A stretch of DNA of 15,811 nt from CAIOSQ01 sp044359885 (GTDB lineage Bacteria > Pseudomonadota > Alphaproteobacteria > CACIAM-22H2), in the NCBI GenBank assembly GCA_044359885.1, contig JBIKLI010000069.1, positions 1 to 15,811 on the forward strand, read 5' to 3'. Position 1 is the stretch's first letter, and every line of letters starts with the position of its first letter. Under the pieces are notes generated by a model. The model saw only the letters and a program-made list of their open reading frames with translations, was not told where the DNA came from and did not search any database. A program made the position numbers and the translations under genes. This document shows positions 1 to 6,627 of the stretch, in pieces.

Positions 1-19
1 TCCCGGGGCGGCATCGGCC

Positions 20-898
20 GTGGCGGCGCGCACGCGTCTGGCGGCCCGCGCCGCGCCTGCGGACGGGCCCGTGGACGCGGGCGCGGCGCCGCTGCTCGAG
101 GTCGACGGCCTGACCGTCGATTTCCGCACGCGGGGGGGATTTCTCGGCTTCGGCGCGCGGCATTTCCGCGCCGTCGACGGCGTCGGCCTCGCCCTGCGCG
201 CGGGCGAGATCCTGGGTCTCGTGGGCGAGAGCGGATCGGGCAAGTCGACCGTGGCCAACGCGATCGCCGGGCTGGTGCGCCCCAGCGGCGGCACGCTGCG
301 GCTGCGCGGGCGGCCGCTGGCCCGTCGGCCGTCGCGGCCGGAGCGGCGGACGGTGCAGATGGTCTTCCAGGACCCCTACGCCTCGCTCAATCCGCGACTG
401 CGCGTGACGACGACGCTGCGCGAACCGATCCTGTTCTACGAACCTGCGCGCCGCCGCGGCGAGGCCGACGAGGATGCCGCGCTTCTGCTCGCGGCGGTGG
501 GCCTCGCGCCGGACTCCGGCGCGCGCTTCCCCCACGAGTTCTCCGGCGGACAGCGCCAGCGCGTGTCGATCGCCCGCGCCCTCGCGGCGCGACCGCAGCT
601 GCTGATCTGCGACGAGCCGACCTCGTCGCTCGACGTCTCGGTCCAGGCCCAGGTGCTGAACCTGCTCAAGGATCTGCGCGACGCCGCCGGGCTCGCCATC
701 CTGTTCATCAGCCACGATCTGGCGGTCGTGCGCCAGATGTGCGACCGCGTCGCGGTGATGAAGGACGGGCGGATCTGCGAGACGGCCGCGACCGAGACCC
801 TGTTCGGGGCGCCGGCCCATCCCTACACGCGCGAGCTGATGCGGCTGGTGCCGCGGCTCGAGACCATCCACAGACGATTTCCCGCCGCCGCGGGCTGA
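20..898 (+). CDS. Oligopeptide/dipeptide ABC transporter ATP-binding protein (DppF/OppF type), 5' end uncertain
   Basis: This is the cytoplasmic ATPase subunit that would power import of peptides or similar small solutes. With the GTG at 20 as residue 1, the sequence shows Walker A GESGSGKST (69-77), the Q-loop in MVFQDPY (Q117), the ABC signature FSGGQRQR (174-181), Walker B LLICDEP with D198/E199, and the H-loop His232. The C-terminal HPYTREL is typical of the OppD/OppF/DppF group. The N-terminal 24 residues are Ala/Arg-rich and precede the first domain strand, so they may not be translated; a GTG at 71 is an alternative start. The frame also stays open to the left edge, so the true start may lie outside the window. 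DppF-type subunits normally follow a DppD-type partner and two permeases, presumably upstream. The stop (896-898) directly abuts the next gene, suggesting one operon. Confidence 0.9.
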   Translation: MAARTRLAARAAPADGPVDAGAAPLLEVDGLTVDFRTRGGFLGFGARHFRAVDGVGLALRAGEILGLVGESGSGKSTVANAIAGLVRPSGGTLRLRGRPLARRPSRPERRTVQMVFQDPYASLNPRLRVTTTLREPILFYEPARRRGEADEDAALLLAAVGLAPDSGARFPHEFSGGQRQRVSIARALAARPQLLICDEPTSSLDVSVQAQVLNLLKDLRDAAGLAILFISHDLAVVRQMCDRVAVMKDGRICETAATETLFGAPAHPYTRELMRLVPRLETIHRRFPAAAG

Positions 899-910
899 AT
901 GGAGTTGGAG

Positions 911-2362
911 ATGATCGACCTCAGGATCGACAACGGCATCGTGATCACGGTGGACGGCGCGCGGCGCGTCATCGCCGACGGCTCCGTCGCCATCGACAAG
1001 GACCGCATCGTCGCGGTCGGGCCGACGAAGAAGCTGGCGGCCGCCTGGCCTGCGCGCCGGACGATCGACGCCAGCCGCAAGGCGGTGATCCCCGGCCTGA
1101 TCGACGCCCATGCGCATGCCGGACACGGGCTGATCAAGACCATGGGCGGCGGCCGCGGCGATCTCTGGTACGAGGCCTGCCACAAGGTCTACACGATCGC
1201 CTCGCCAGAGAGTTTCTGGCGCGCCGAGGCGCAGCTCGCGGCGCTGGAGCGGCTGCGATTCGGCGTCACCACCGGCGTGTCGCTCCTGGGCGGCGGCGAT
1301 TCGGTGATGCGAACGGACGAGCCGGCCTATTGCGACGCGCATTGCGACGGCGTGCGCGAGGTGGGCACGCGCAGCGTCGTCGCCATCGGGCCGACGCGCC
1401 CGCCCCATCCCCGGCTCTATGCGAGGGTCGACGGCAAGCGGCGCAAGAACCGGATGGTGTCCTTCGACGACCAGATGGCGACCTGCCGGACCCTGATCGA
1501 GTCCTGGCACGGCAAGCACGGGCGGCGCCTCAACATCGCCATGCTGACGCCCACGCTGCGCGACGAGCATCGCAAGTCGATGGCCGCGGCGGATTTCGAC
1601 GAAGCGGTGCGCCAGGCCAAGGCCGCCCGCGCCCTCTCGCGCGAACGCGGCACGATCTTCACCCAGGACGGGCATCAGCGCGGCAGCGTCGCCTTCGCGC
1701 ATCGCAACGGGCTGCTGGGACCCGACGCGCTGCTGTCGCATTCGACCGATCTGACCCGGGCGGAGATCGCGCTCTGCGCCAGGACCGAGACCCGCATCGC
1801 GCACAACCCCTCCGCGATCGCCTCGGTCTATGGCCGCTGTCCGGCGCCGGAGCTGATCGAGGCCGGGGTCGTGGTCGCGCTCGGCTCCGACGGCACCGCG
1901 CCGGACCGCTCGGGCGACATGTTCCGGCACATGCAGCAATGCATGCACTATCACCGCCGCCATTTCCGCGACGCCAGCCTGATGCCGCCGGGAAAGATCC
2001 TGGAGATGGCGACGATCGATGCCGCGCGCGCGCTGGGCATGGACGACGATCTCGGGTCGCTGGAACCCGGCAAGAAGGCCGACGTCGTGCTGGTCGATCT
2101 CGCGCGGCCGCATCTCTACCCGTTCAACATGCCGGTCTTCCGCCTCGTCTGCTTCGCCAACGGCGCCGACGTGGACACGGTGATCGTCGACGGCCGCATC
2201 CTGCTGTCCGGCGGCAAGCCGAAATCGGTCCGCACCGAGAAGGTCCTGGACGCCGCCCAGCGCGAGACCGAGGCGATGCTCGACCGCGCCGGCCTGCGCA
2301 AGCTGATCCGCGAACCGGCCGGCATCTGGAACGCCGCGCGCTACGACACCGGCCGGGGATGA
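911..2362 (+). CDS. Amidohydrolase of the ATZ/TRZ (COG0402) family
   Basis: This is a metal-dependent hydrolase predicted to deaminate, dechlorinate or open C-N bonds of a heterocyclic or amide substrate in the cytoplasm; the substrate cannot be read from sequence. From the start at 911 (483 aa), the N-terminal beta-sandwich leads into PGLIDAHAHAGHG with the HxH metal pair at residues 67-69. Later come LLSHSTDL, RIAHNPSAIASV and VALGSDGTAPDRSGDM, which supply the distal His and Asp positions of this family. The C-terminal GSLEPGKKADVVLVD returns to the small sandwich domain. An ATG at 899 is also in frame, but GGAG at 901-904 sits six bases before the ATG at 911, so I prefer 911. The gene follows the ABC ATPase closely, so transporter and enzyme may share a substrate (inference). 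The usual third metal-binding His is replaced by FTQDGH, noted separately. Confidence 0.9.
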   Translation: MIDLRIDNGIVITVDGARRVIADGSVAIDKDRIVAVGPTKKLAAAWPARRTIDASRKAVIPGLIDAHAHAGHGLIKTMGGGRGDLWYEACHKVYTIASPESFWRAEAQLAALERLRFGVTTGVSLLGGGDSVMRTDEPAYCDAHCDGVREVGTRSVVAIGPTRPPHPRLYARVDGKRRKNRMVSFDDQMATCRTLIESWHGKHGRRLNIAMLTPTLRDEHRKSMAAADFDEAVRQAKAARALSRERGTIFTQDGHQRGSVAFAHRNGLLGPDALLSHSTDLTRAEIALCARTETRIAHNPSAIASVYGRCPAPELIEAGVVVALGSDGTAPDRSGDMFRHMQQCMHYHRRHFRDASLMPPGKILEMATIDAARALGMDDDLGSLEPGKKADVVLVDLARPHLYPFNMPVFRLVCFANGADVDTVIVDGRILLSGGKPKSVRTEKVLDAAQRETEAMLDRAGLRKLIREPAGIWNAARYDTGRG

Positions 2363-2415
2363 AAAACTCCCTCCAGCGCAGAAACCCCGTGGGTTTCTGC
2401 GCTGGAGAGTTTTTT
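2362..2415. terminator. Bidirectional intrinsic terminator between convergent genes
   Basis: A perfect 17-bp stem pairs 2371-2387 with 2391-2407 around a CGT loop. It is followed by T6 at 2410-2415 and preceded by A5 at 2362-2366. On the plus strand this terminates the amidohydrolase gene; on the minus strand the A-tract becomes the U-tract for the hydrolase gene. The last base of the plus-strand TGA (2362) begins the A-tract, and the minus-strand stop (2415-2417) uses the last T, so both genes end exactly at the terminator edges. Confidence 0.92.
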
Positions 2416-3296
2416 CAGGACATCAGGTCGCGCAAGGCGGCAAGAATCTCGCCAGGGGCTTCCTGCGGGACGTTGTGGCCGATGCGCGGGAGCAGACGGC
2501 GCGCATAGGGGCCGGTGAACAGGCCTGCCTGGAGATCCTGCGCCGGCGCCGGCGTGACGCCGTCATCGGCGCCGTGGAGGTTGAGCGCCGGCACCGCGAT
2601 CGGCGGCCGGCGCGCGAGCGCGGCCTCGATCCCGGCCACGGCCGGATCGCCGGGGGCCACACCGTAGCGGTGGCGATAGGAATGGATCACCACGTCGACG
2701 AAGTCGGGATTGTCGAAGGAGGCGGCACTGCGCGCGAATGTCCCCGCGTCGAAGGTCCAGCACGGCGACCATAGCGTCCACAGCAGCCGGCACCGCGCGC
2801 GGCGATCGCGCGCGAGGCCGGCCCGGCCGCGCGCCGTGTGGAAATAATACTGGTACCAGAAGCGGTGCTCCTGTTCCGGCGCCGCCGGCTCGCCGGCGGC
2901 CGCGATGTCCTGGATGTTGTAGCCGGTGCAGGTGACGAGGCCGCGCACGCGCCCGGGATGCAGCGCCGCGACGATGCAGGCCGCGCGCCCGCCCCAGTCA
3001 TAGCCGGCCAGCGTGGCACGCGCGATGCCGAGCGCGTCCATGAAATCGAGAAGGTCGCGGCCCAGCGCCGCCTGCTCGCCCGAGCGCGGCGTGCCGGCCG
3101 ACAGGAACCGCGTCGGCCCGTAGCCGCGCAGATAAGGAACCAGAACGCGGCAGCCCTCGGCCGCGAGCGCCGGCGCGACCGCGTCGTATGCACGCGGATC
3201 GTAGGGGAAGCCGTGCAGCAGGATGACGGGCGAGCCGTCCTCGGGCCCATGGGCCTCGAAGGCGATGTCCAGCGTGGCGGTGCGCGCGAAGAGCAT
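2415..3296 (-). CDS. Alpha/beta-hydrolase, epoxide hydrolase/haloalkane dehalogenase-like (Asp nucleophile)
   Basis: This 293-aa protein is an alpha/beta-hydrolase fold enzyme. Its nucleophile elbow reads AGYDWGG with Asp100 in the nucleophile position, the hallmark of epoxide hydrolases and haloalkane dehalogenases rather than serine esterases. The oxyanion-hole motif LLHGFP is at residues 26-31, a Trp/Tyr-rich cap (WYQYYF) near 147-152, the probable acid in HGADDG (D244/D245), and the catalytic His in RIGHN (H274). The frame extends upstream to 3338, but the fold begins just after the ATG at 3296. A GGGGA lies a few bases before that ATG, so I chose it. No signal peptide is seen, so the protein should be cytoplasmic. 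It lies 20 bases downstream of a truncated MOSC gene and ends in the bidirectional terminator. Epoxide hydrolase versus dehalogenase cannot be decided here. Confidence 0.88.
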   Translation of the reverse strand: MLFARTATLDIAFEAHGPEDGSPVILLHGFPYDPRAYDAVAPALAAEGCRVLVPYLRGYGPTRFLSAGTPRSGEQAALGRDLLDFMDALGIARATLAGYDWGGRAACIVAALHPGRVRGLVTCTGYNIQDIAAAGEPAAPEQEHRFWYQYYFHTARGRAGLARDRRARCRLLWTLWSPCWTFDAGTFARSAASFDNPDFVDVVIHSYRHRYGVAPGDPAVAGIEAALARRPPIAVPALNLHGADDGVTPAPAQDLQAGLFTGPYARRLLPRIGHNVPQEAPGEILAALRDLMS

Positions 3297-3315
3297 GGTT
3301 CCCCAGGGCGCGCCG

Positions 3316-3660
3316 TCACACCGGCCCAAGCGAGCCATGCGGCGGCGGCACGTCGATGCCGCGGGTCGTCAAATCTTCGCCCATCTCCGCCGGCCCGATC
3401 GCGAAGCCGGCTGCGCGCAGTTCGTCATGCAGTTCACCCTGGACCATATGGACCCGGCGCAGATTGGGCTGCGTGGGATCGCGCGCGACGCGCGAGCGAT
3501 GCGTCACCTGCGCCCCCGCATGCGCATCTCCCTCGACCCCCAGCCCTGCGACCAGCCGGATCGCCGCCGCCGGCCGCTTCGAGAAACGATGCGCGCCATC
3601 CGCGGCGACGGCCACCACGCGCGGCGCGGGATCCATGGCGGTCAGGTCGGTCGTCGTCAT
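3316..3660 (-). pseudogene. C-terminally truncated MOSC-domain protein
   Basis: The 114-residue frame matches the N-terminal half of small bacterial MOSC-domain proteins. It contains RFSKRPAAAIRLVAGLGVEG, THRSRVARDPTQPNLRRVH, and GEDLTTRGID near its end. In the family, GID is followed by a beta-barrel half carrying a conserved Cys in a GLRNPC-like motif that is thought to hold sulfur. Here the frame runs into PPPHGSLGPV and stops, and the product contains no Cys at all. The next gene begins 20 bases later, so the missing part, about 60-70 residues by my recollection of the family, is not nearby. I therefore call it a remnant caused by a deletion next to the hydrolase start. It might still be transcribed with the hydrolase. 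The start at 3660 is chosen because a GAGG lies just upstream; an internal ATG at residue 9 is possible. Confidence 0.75.
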
Positions 3661-3730
3661 GCCTCATGATCGCGCCCGCACCGCCAAGCGGCAAGCGGTC
3701 CGCGTCCCCGCGCAAGGAGCCGGATGACGA

Positions 3731-4375
3731 TCATCGCCGGGAAGCGGCGACGCGGCCGGCCCAAGTCCCCAGCGCATGCGCGACCTGGGCAAGGGCATCG
3801 TCCCATTCGCCATGGCGGGGCTGGCGGAAGATGCGCAGGCCTGGATAAGACGGGCTGTCGCTGCGGCCATCAAGCCGGCGCCAGCCGGCGTCGATGCGGG
3901 ACAGCAGCCGCGCGGGCCGCCCGGTCGCGGCGGCGCGATACGCGACCGACATGTCGGCCGCGACGACCAGATGGAGATTGGCGACCAGCGCCGCGGTATC
4001 GGCGAAGTCGCCGAGCCCCGCGGTGAAATCCAGCGACGGCCCCGGCGGGACCTCCCGGCCGATCCTTCCCTCTGCAGGCTGACGAACGTGACGCCCGGGA
4101 CGGCGAGGATCGGGGCGCGACGCGCCGGCGCCAGACCGCATCGACGGCCGATCCGATGGCTCACGCCATCGCCGGGGCACGGATTTCCCGCCCGGACCAG
4201 GCCGACGTTCGGCCGCGGAAGGTCCGCCAGCCGTCCGGATGGGCGCCTCGCGTGCGCAGAGCGCGGGCGAGGTTCATATGCACCGGCGCCGGCCCGGGAT
4301 CGATCGCCGGCGCGCAGCGACGCGCCCTCGCGGCGCCGGTGGCGACCCTTTCGGACAGTTCCACCGCCTCATCGG
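3731..4375 (-). pseudogene. Decayed TPR-containing glycosyltransferase-like gene, pieces in three frames
   Basis: Three fragments of one recognisable protein family occur in order on the minus strand, each in a different frame. First, about 4375-4161 gives DEAVELSERV and then NLARALRTRGAHPDGWRTF, resembling a TPR unit followed by the NLALAL..GR..EGW linker of TPR/glycosyltransferase proteins. Second, about 4164-4063 gives ILAVPGVTFVSLQREG, a typical strand of the GT-B C-terminal domain. Third, about 4051-3731 gives LGDFADTAALVANLHLVV, then MSVAYRAAATGRP, DSPSYPGLRIFRQP and a final ALAQVAHALG, the end of the same domain. The conserved DTSVAH-like motif is degraded to DMSVAY. Roughly 100 residues normally found between the first and second pieces are absent. 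A frameshift lies near 4051-4063. Decay could extend upstream to the phosphatase stop at 4504. No intact product is possible. Confidence 0.78.
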
Positions 4376-4503
4376 CGACGAACGGCCCCCAATCGCCGAA
4401 CAGGCTCGCGCAGCTTGTTCCCCGCACCGCGCCAGGGCGCCGGATGCGACGCCGGACTGCCGGAGGGTCACGGCCTCGCGCAGCATCGAGAAAACGTACC
4501 AGC

Positions 4504-5088
4504 TCAGCGAGGCGCCGGGTTTCCAGCCTCGCCAGGGCTTTGCAGGTTCCGGACATAGGCCTCCTGACCGGCGGTCTCGATCGCACCAGGACGCGCGGCG
4601 CGCACGATGCGGATGGCGGCGTCGGGAGGCGTACCGGATTCGACCAGCAGGCGGGCGGCGATCATGCCGGTGCGGCCGAGGCCGGCGCGGCAATGCAGAA
4701 CGATGTCGCGCCCGGCCGCGAGCAGGGCGTGGAGACGCGGCCCGGCCTCGTCCCGCCAAGCACGCTCGAAAGCGATCCCGGGTACGGACATGTCGGCGAT
4801 GGGCAGGTGGATCCAGGCCATGCCGCGCGCCACGACCGCCTGCCCCATCGGCGCGACCCGGAGCTGGGCGAGTTCGTCGGCACCGACCAGGCTCGTCACG
4901 GCCGCGGCGCCCCAGGCGTGCAGCGCGTCGAGATCCGTCGCGAGATCTCGCGCCCAGCCGCCGCCGGTCGCGCCGGGATCATGCCGGCCGGGGCAGGCGA
5001 CGAGACCGATGCGGCCGCCTCCGGGACGGGGGACCACGCTGTCGACGGCCAGCGGATGGGTGAAGGACGTGCGCGGCGGGATGGTCAT
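4504..5088 (-). CDS. Dual-specificity/tyrosine-type protein phosphatase (CDKN3-like domain)
   Basis: This 194-aa protein carries the Cys-based phosphatase signature HCRAGLGRTG, with catalytic Cys133 and phosphate-binding Arg139 (CX5R). An upstream HLPIADM places Asp99 as the likely general acid. The N-terminal LVACPGRHDP and the C-terminal RAARPGAIET are features I associate with bacterial relatives of CDKN3 and DUSP23. It should remove phosphate from Tyr or Ser/Thr in proteins, or from another small phosphorylated substrate; the target is unknown. No signal peptide or membrane segment is visible. The ATG at 5088 lies 37 bases after the 3' end of the tRNA gene, with no clear promoter or strong Shine-Dalgarno, so it may be read through from the tRNA promoter. 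A decayed gene lies downstream. The C-terminal ~15 residues look like non-conserved tail. Confidence 0.88.
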   Translation of the reverse strand: MTIPPRTSFTHPLAVDSVVPRPGGGRIGLVACPGRHDPGATGGGWARDLATDLDALHAWGAAAVTSLVGADELAQLRVAPMGQAVVARGMAWIHLPIADMSVPGIAFERAWRDEAGPRLHALLAAGRDIVLHCRAGLGRTGMIAARLLVESGTPPDAAIRIVRAARPGAIETAGQEAYVRNLQSPGEAGNPAPR

Positions 5089-5109
5089 CGGCCGGGCCGA
5101 TCCGATCGC

Positions 5110-5126
5110 AGCGCACGGGGTGCGCT
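5110..5126 (-). other. Short hairpin immediately after the tRNA CCA end
   Basis: A perfect 7-bp stem pairs 5110-5116 with 5120-5126 around a 3-base loop, touching the last A of the encoded CCA. There is no T-tract, so it is not a convincing intrinsic terminator. It may be a 3' processing or stability element, or chance in GC-rich DNA. Confidence 0.35.
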
Positions 5127-5200
5127 GGTAGCGGCGGGCAGATTTGAACTGCCGACCAAGGGCTTATGAGTCCCCTGCTCTACCACTGAGCTACGCCGCT
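5126..5200 (-). tRNA. tRNA-Met (CAT anticodon), elongator-like
   Basis: The minus strand folds as a 75-nt cloverleaf. The acceptor stem AGCGGCG pairs with CGCCGCT. The D-arm is GCTC/GAGC, the anticodon loop CTCATAA gives CAT, and the T-arm GGCAG/CTGCC closes the loop TTCAAAT. Discriminator A and CCA are encoded. The A1-T72 pair and the lack of three stacked G-C pairs at the bottom of the anticodon stem argue against initiator tRNA. The anticodon stem has one A-G mismatch next to the loop. A lysidine-modified tRNA-Ile2 also reads CAT at the DNA level and is not fully excluded. It is a single gene between mnmA and a phosphatase gene. Confidence 0.93.
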
Positions 5201-5240
5201 CCATGCGGAGCGCGCGGCCGGAGCCGCGCGAGGTCGCGAG

Positions 5241-5270
5241 GCTATACGCGCTCGCTCGCGACGGTGTCAA
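5241..5270 (-). promoter_or_regulatory. Sigma70-type promoter of tRNA-Met, overlapping the mnmA stop codon
   Basis: On the minus strand a consensus -35 TTGACA (5265-5270) is followed after 18 bases by a -10-like TATAGC (5241-5246). Transcription would start near 5233, about 30 bases before the tRNA 5' end. The TGA stop of mnmA (5267-5269) lies inside the -35 hexamer, so the tRNA promoter is embedded in the end of the isc-mnmA operon. Confidence 0.65.
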
Positions 5271-6388
5271 GACGCGGACGCAGGCGCCATGGATCGCGCG
5301 ATCCAGCCGCCGCCCAGCACCCGGTCGCCGCGATAAACGACCGCTGCCTGACCCGCCGCGACGCCATGTTCCGGCGTCGCGAAGGCGATGCGTGCGCGCG
5401 TGGCGTCCGGGGACAGCGACAGGGTGGCGGGCGTCGGCGCGGCCGAGGAGCGGATCCGGACCGCGACGTCCGGGACATGCGCGGGCGCCGCGCCGCCGCC
5501 CAGCCAGTTGAACCCGGTCGCCTCCAGCTCCGAGCGCGCGAGCGCGGCGCGCGGACCGACGACGACCCGCGCGGCGACGGCATCGACGGCGACGACATAG
5601 AGCGGCTCGGCGACGCCGCCGATGCCCAGACCCCGGCGCTGGCCGACCGTGTAGTTGATCGTGCCGTCATGACGCCCGAGCACGCGGCCCGACATGTCGA
5701 CGATCTCCCCCGGCCGGATCGCCTCGGGCCGCAGCTTCTCGACCAGCCGCGCATAATTGCCGTCGGGCACGAAGCAGATGTCCTGGCTGTCGGGCTTGTC
5801 GGCGACCGTCAGACCCAGCCGCGCGGCGTGGCGCCGGGTCTCGTCCTTGGGCAGGTCGCCCAGCGGAAAGCGCAGGAAGTCGAGCTGGGCCTGGGTGGTC
5901 GCGAACAGGAAATAGCTCTGATCGCGCGCCGGATCGGCACCGCGATGCAGCGCGGCCCCTTGCGCGCCGCCGACGCGCCGCGCGTAGTGACCGGTCGCCA
6001 GCGCCGCCGCGCCCAGGTCGCGCGCCACCCCCAGCAGGTCGCGGAACTTGACCGACCGGTTGCACTGGATGCACGGCACCGGCGTCTCGCCGCGCGCGTA
6101 GCTGTCGGCGAAGTCGGCGATCACGGCGTCGCGGAACCGGGTCTCGTAGTCGAGGACATAATGCGGGATCCCGAGACGCGCGGCCACGTCGCGCGCATCG
6201 CGGATGTCCTGGCCAGCGCAGCACGCCCCCTTGCGCCCCGTGGCGGCACCATGATCGTAGAGCTGCAGCGTGACGCCGACGACGTCGTAGCCGGCCTCGT
6301 GCAGCAGCGCCGCAACGGCCGAACTGTCGACGCCGCCCGACATGGCGACGACGACGCGCGCCCCCGCCGGCACGGCGTCGAGGCGCAT
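5267..6388 (-). CDS. mnmA: tRNA-specific 2-thiouridylase MnmA
   Basis: MnmA makes the 2-thio group of wobble uridine 34 in tRNAs for Lys, Glu and Gln, using ATP and sulfur relayed from IscS. The 373-aa product shows the ATP-pyrophosphatase P-loop SGGVDSS (residues 17-23), the first catalytic Cys in CIQCNRSVKF (C109, with C106 nearby), and the second in DSQDICFVPDG (C205). TGHYARR and YTVGQRRGLGIGG are also typical of the family. An in-frame extension reaches 6487, but the conserved fold begins close to the ATG at 6388. That ATG shares its A with the TGA of iscX (TGATG), indicating translational coupling, so I chose it. Placement at the end of an isc operon fits its need for IscS-derived sulfur. 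Its stop codon overlaps the tRNA promoter. Confidence 0.97.
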   Translation of the reverse strand: MRLDAVPAGARVVVAMSGGVDSSAVAALLHEAGYDVVGVTLQLYDHGAATGRKGACCAGQDIRDARDVAARLGIPHYVLDYETRFRDAVIADFADSYARGETPVPCIQCNRSVKFRDLLGVARDLGAAALATGHYARRVGGAQGAALHRGADPARDQSYFLFATTQAQLDFLRFPLGDLPKDETRRHAARLGLTVADKPDSQDICFVPDGNYARLVEKLRPEAIRPGEIVDMSGRVLGRHDGTINYTVGQRRGLGIGGVAEPLYVVAVDAVAARVVVGPRAALARSELEATGFNWLGGGAAPAHVPDVAVRIRSSAAPTPATLSLSPDATRARIAFATPEHGVAAGQAAVVYRGDRVLGGGWIARSMAPASAS

Positions 6389-6591
6389 CAGCCGCGCTCG
6401 TCGAGCCAGGCCATCTGGATGGCCTCGAGGATCTTCTCGTTCGACTTGTTCGGGTCGCCGGCGAAGCCGGGCAGCGCCTGCACCCACTTCCAGAGATCGG
6501 TGAAGCGCAGATTGACGATGTCGGCGTCGGGATGCGCCTCGTCGAGCGCGATGGCGATGTCGCGCACGTCGGTCCAGAGCAGCTTCTTCAT
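6388..6591 (-). CDS. iscX: IscX (YfhJ), small acidic Fe-S assembly modulator
   Basis: This 67-aa protein matches IscX, which binds IscS and iron and tunes cluster assembly. Visible family features are TDVRDIAIAL, FTDLWKWV, and the conserved C-terminal run SNEKILEAIQMAWLDE. It is acidic and soluble, of normal family length. The ATG at 6591 is preceded by GAGGA at suitable spacing. The gene lies 36 bases after fdx, its usual neighbour, and its stop codon overlaps the mnmA start by one base. Confidence 0.96.
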   Translation of the reverse strand: MKKLLWTDVRDIAIALDEAHPDADIVNLRFTDLWKWVQALPGFAGDPNKSNEKILEAIQMAWLDERG

Positions 6592-6627
6592 GGCGATCCT
6601 CGTCCTCGGGGTCGCGGGCGCGGCGCC

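Noticed and set aside
739..2508. A 589-codon plus-strand open frame over the ABC ATPase end and the amidohydrolase
   Set aside because: Its product is Arg/Asp/Gly-rich with no family features, while the overlapping frames encode clear ABC and amidohydrolase motifs. Long shadow frames are expected at this GC content.
3223..4558. Several long plus-strand frames across the decay zone (for example 3776-4558)
   Set aside because: Their products are Arg/Pro-rich without motifs, whereas the minus strand holds recognisable MOSC and glycosyltransferase fragments.
5110..5126. Hairpin after the tRNA as an intrinsic terminator
   Set aside because: There is no T-tract and the stem is only 7 bp, so it is kept only as a weak structural feature.
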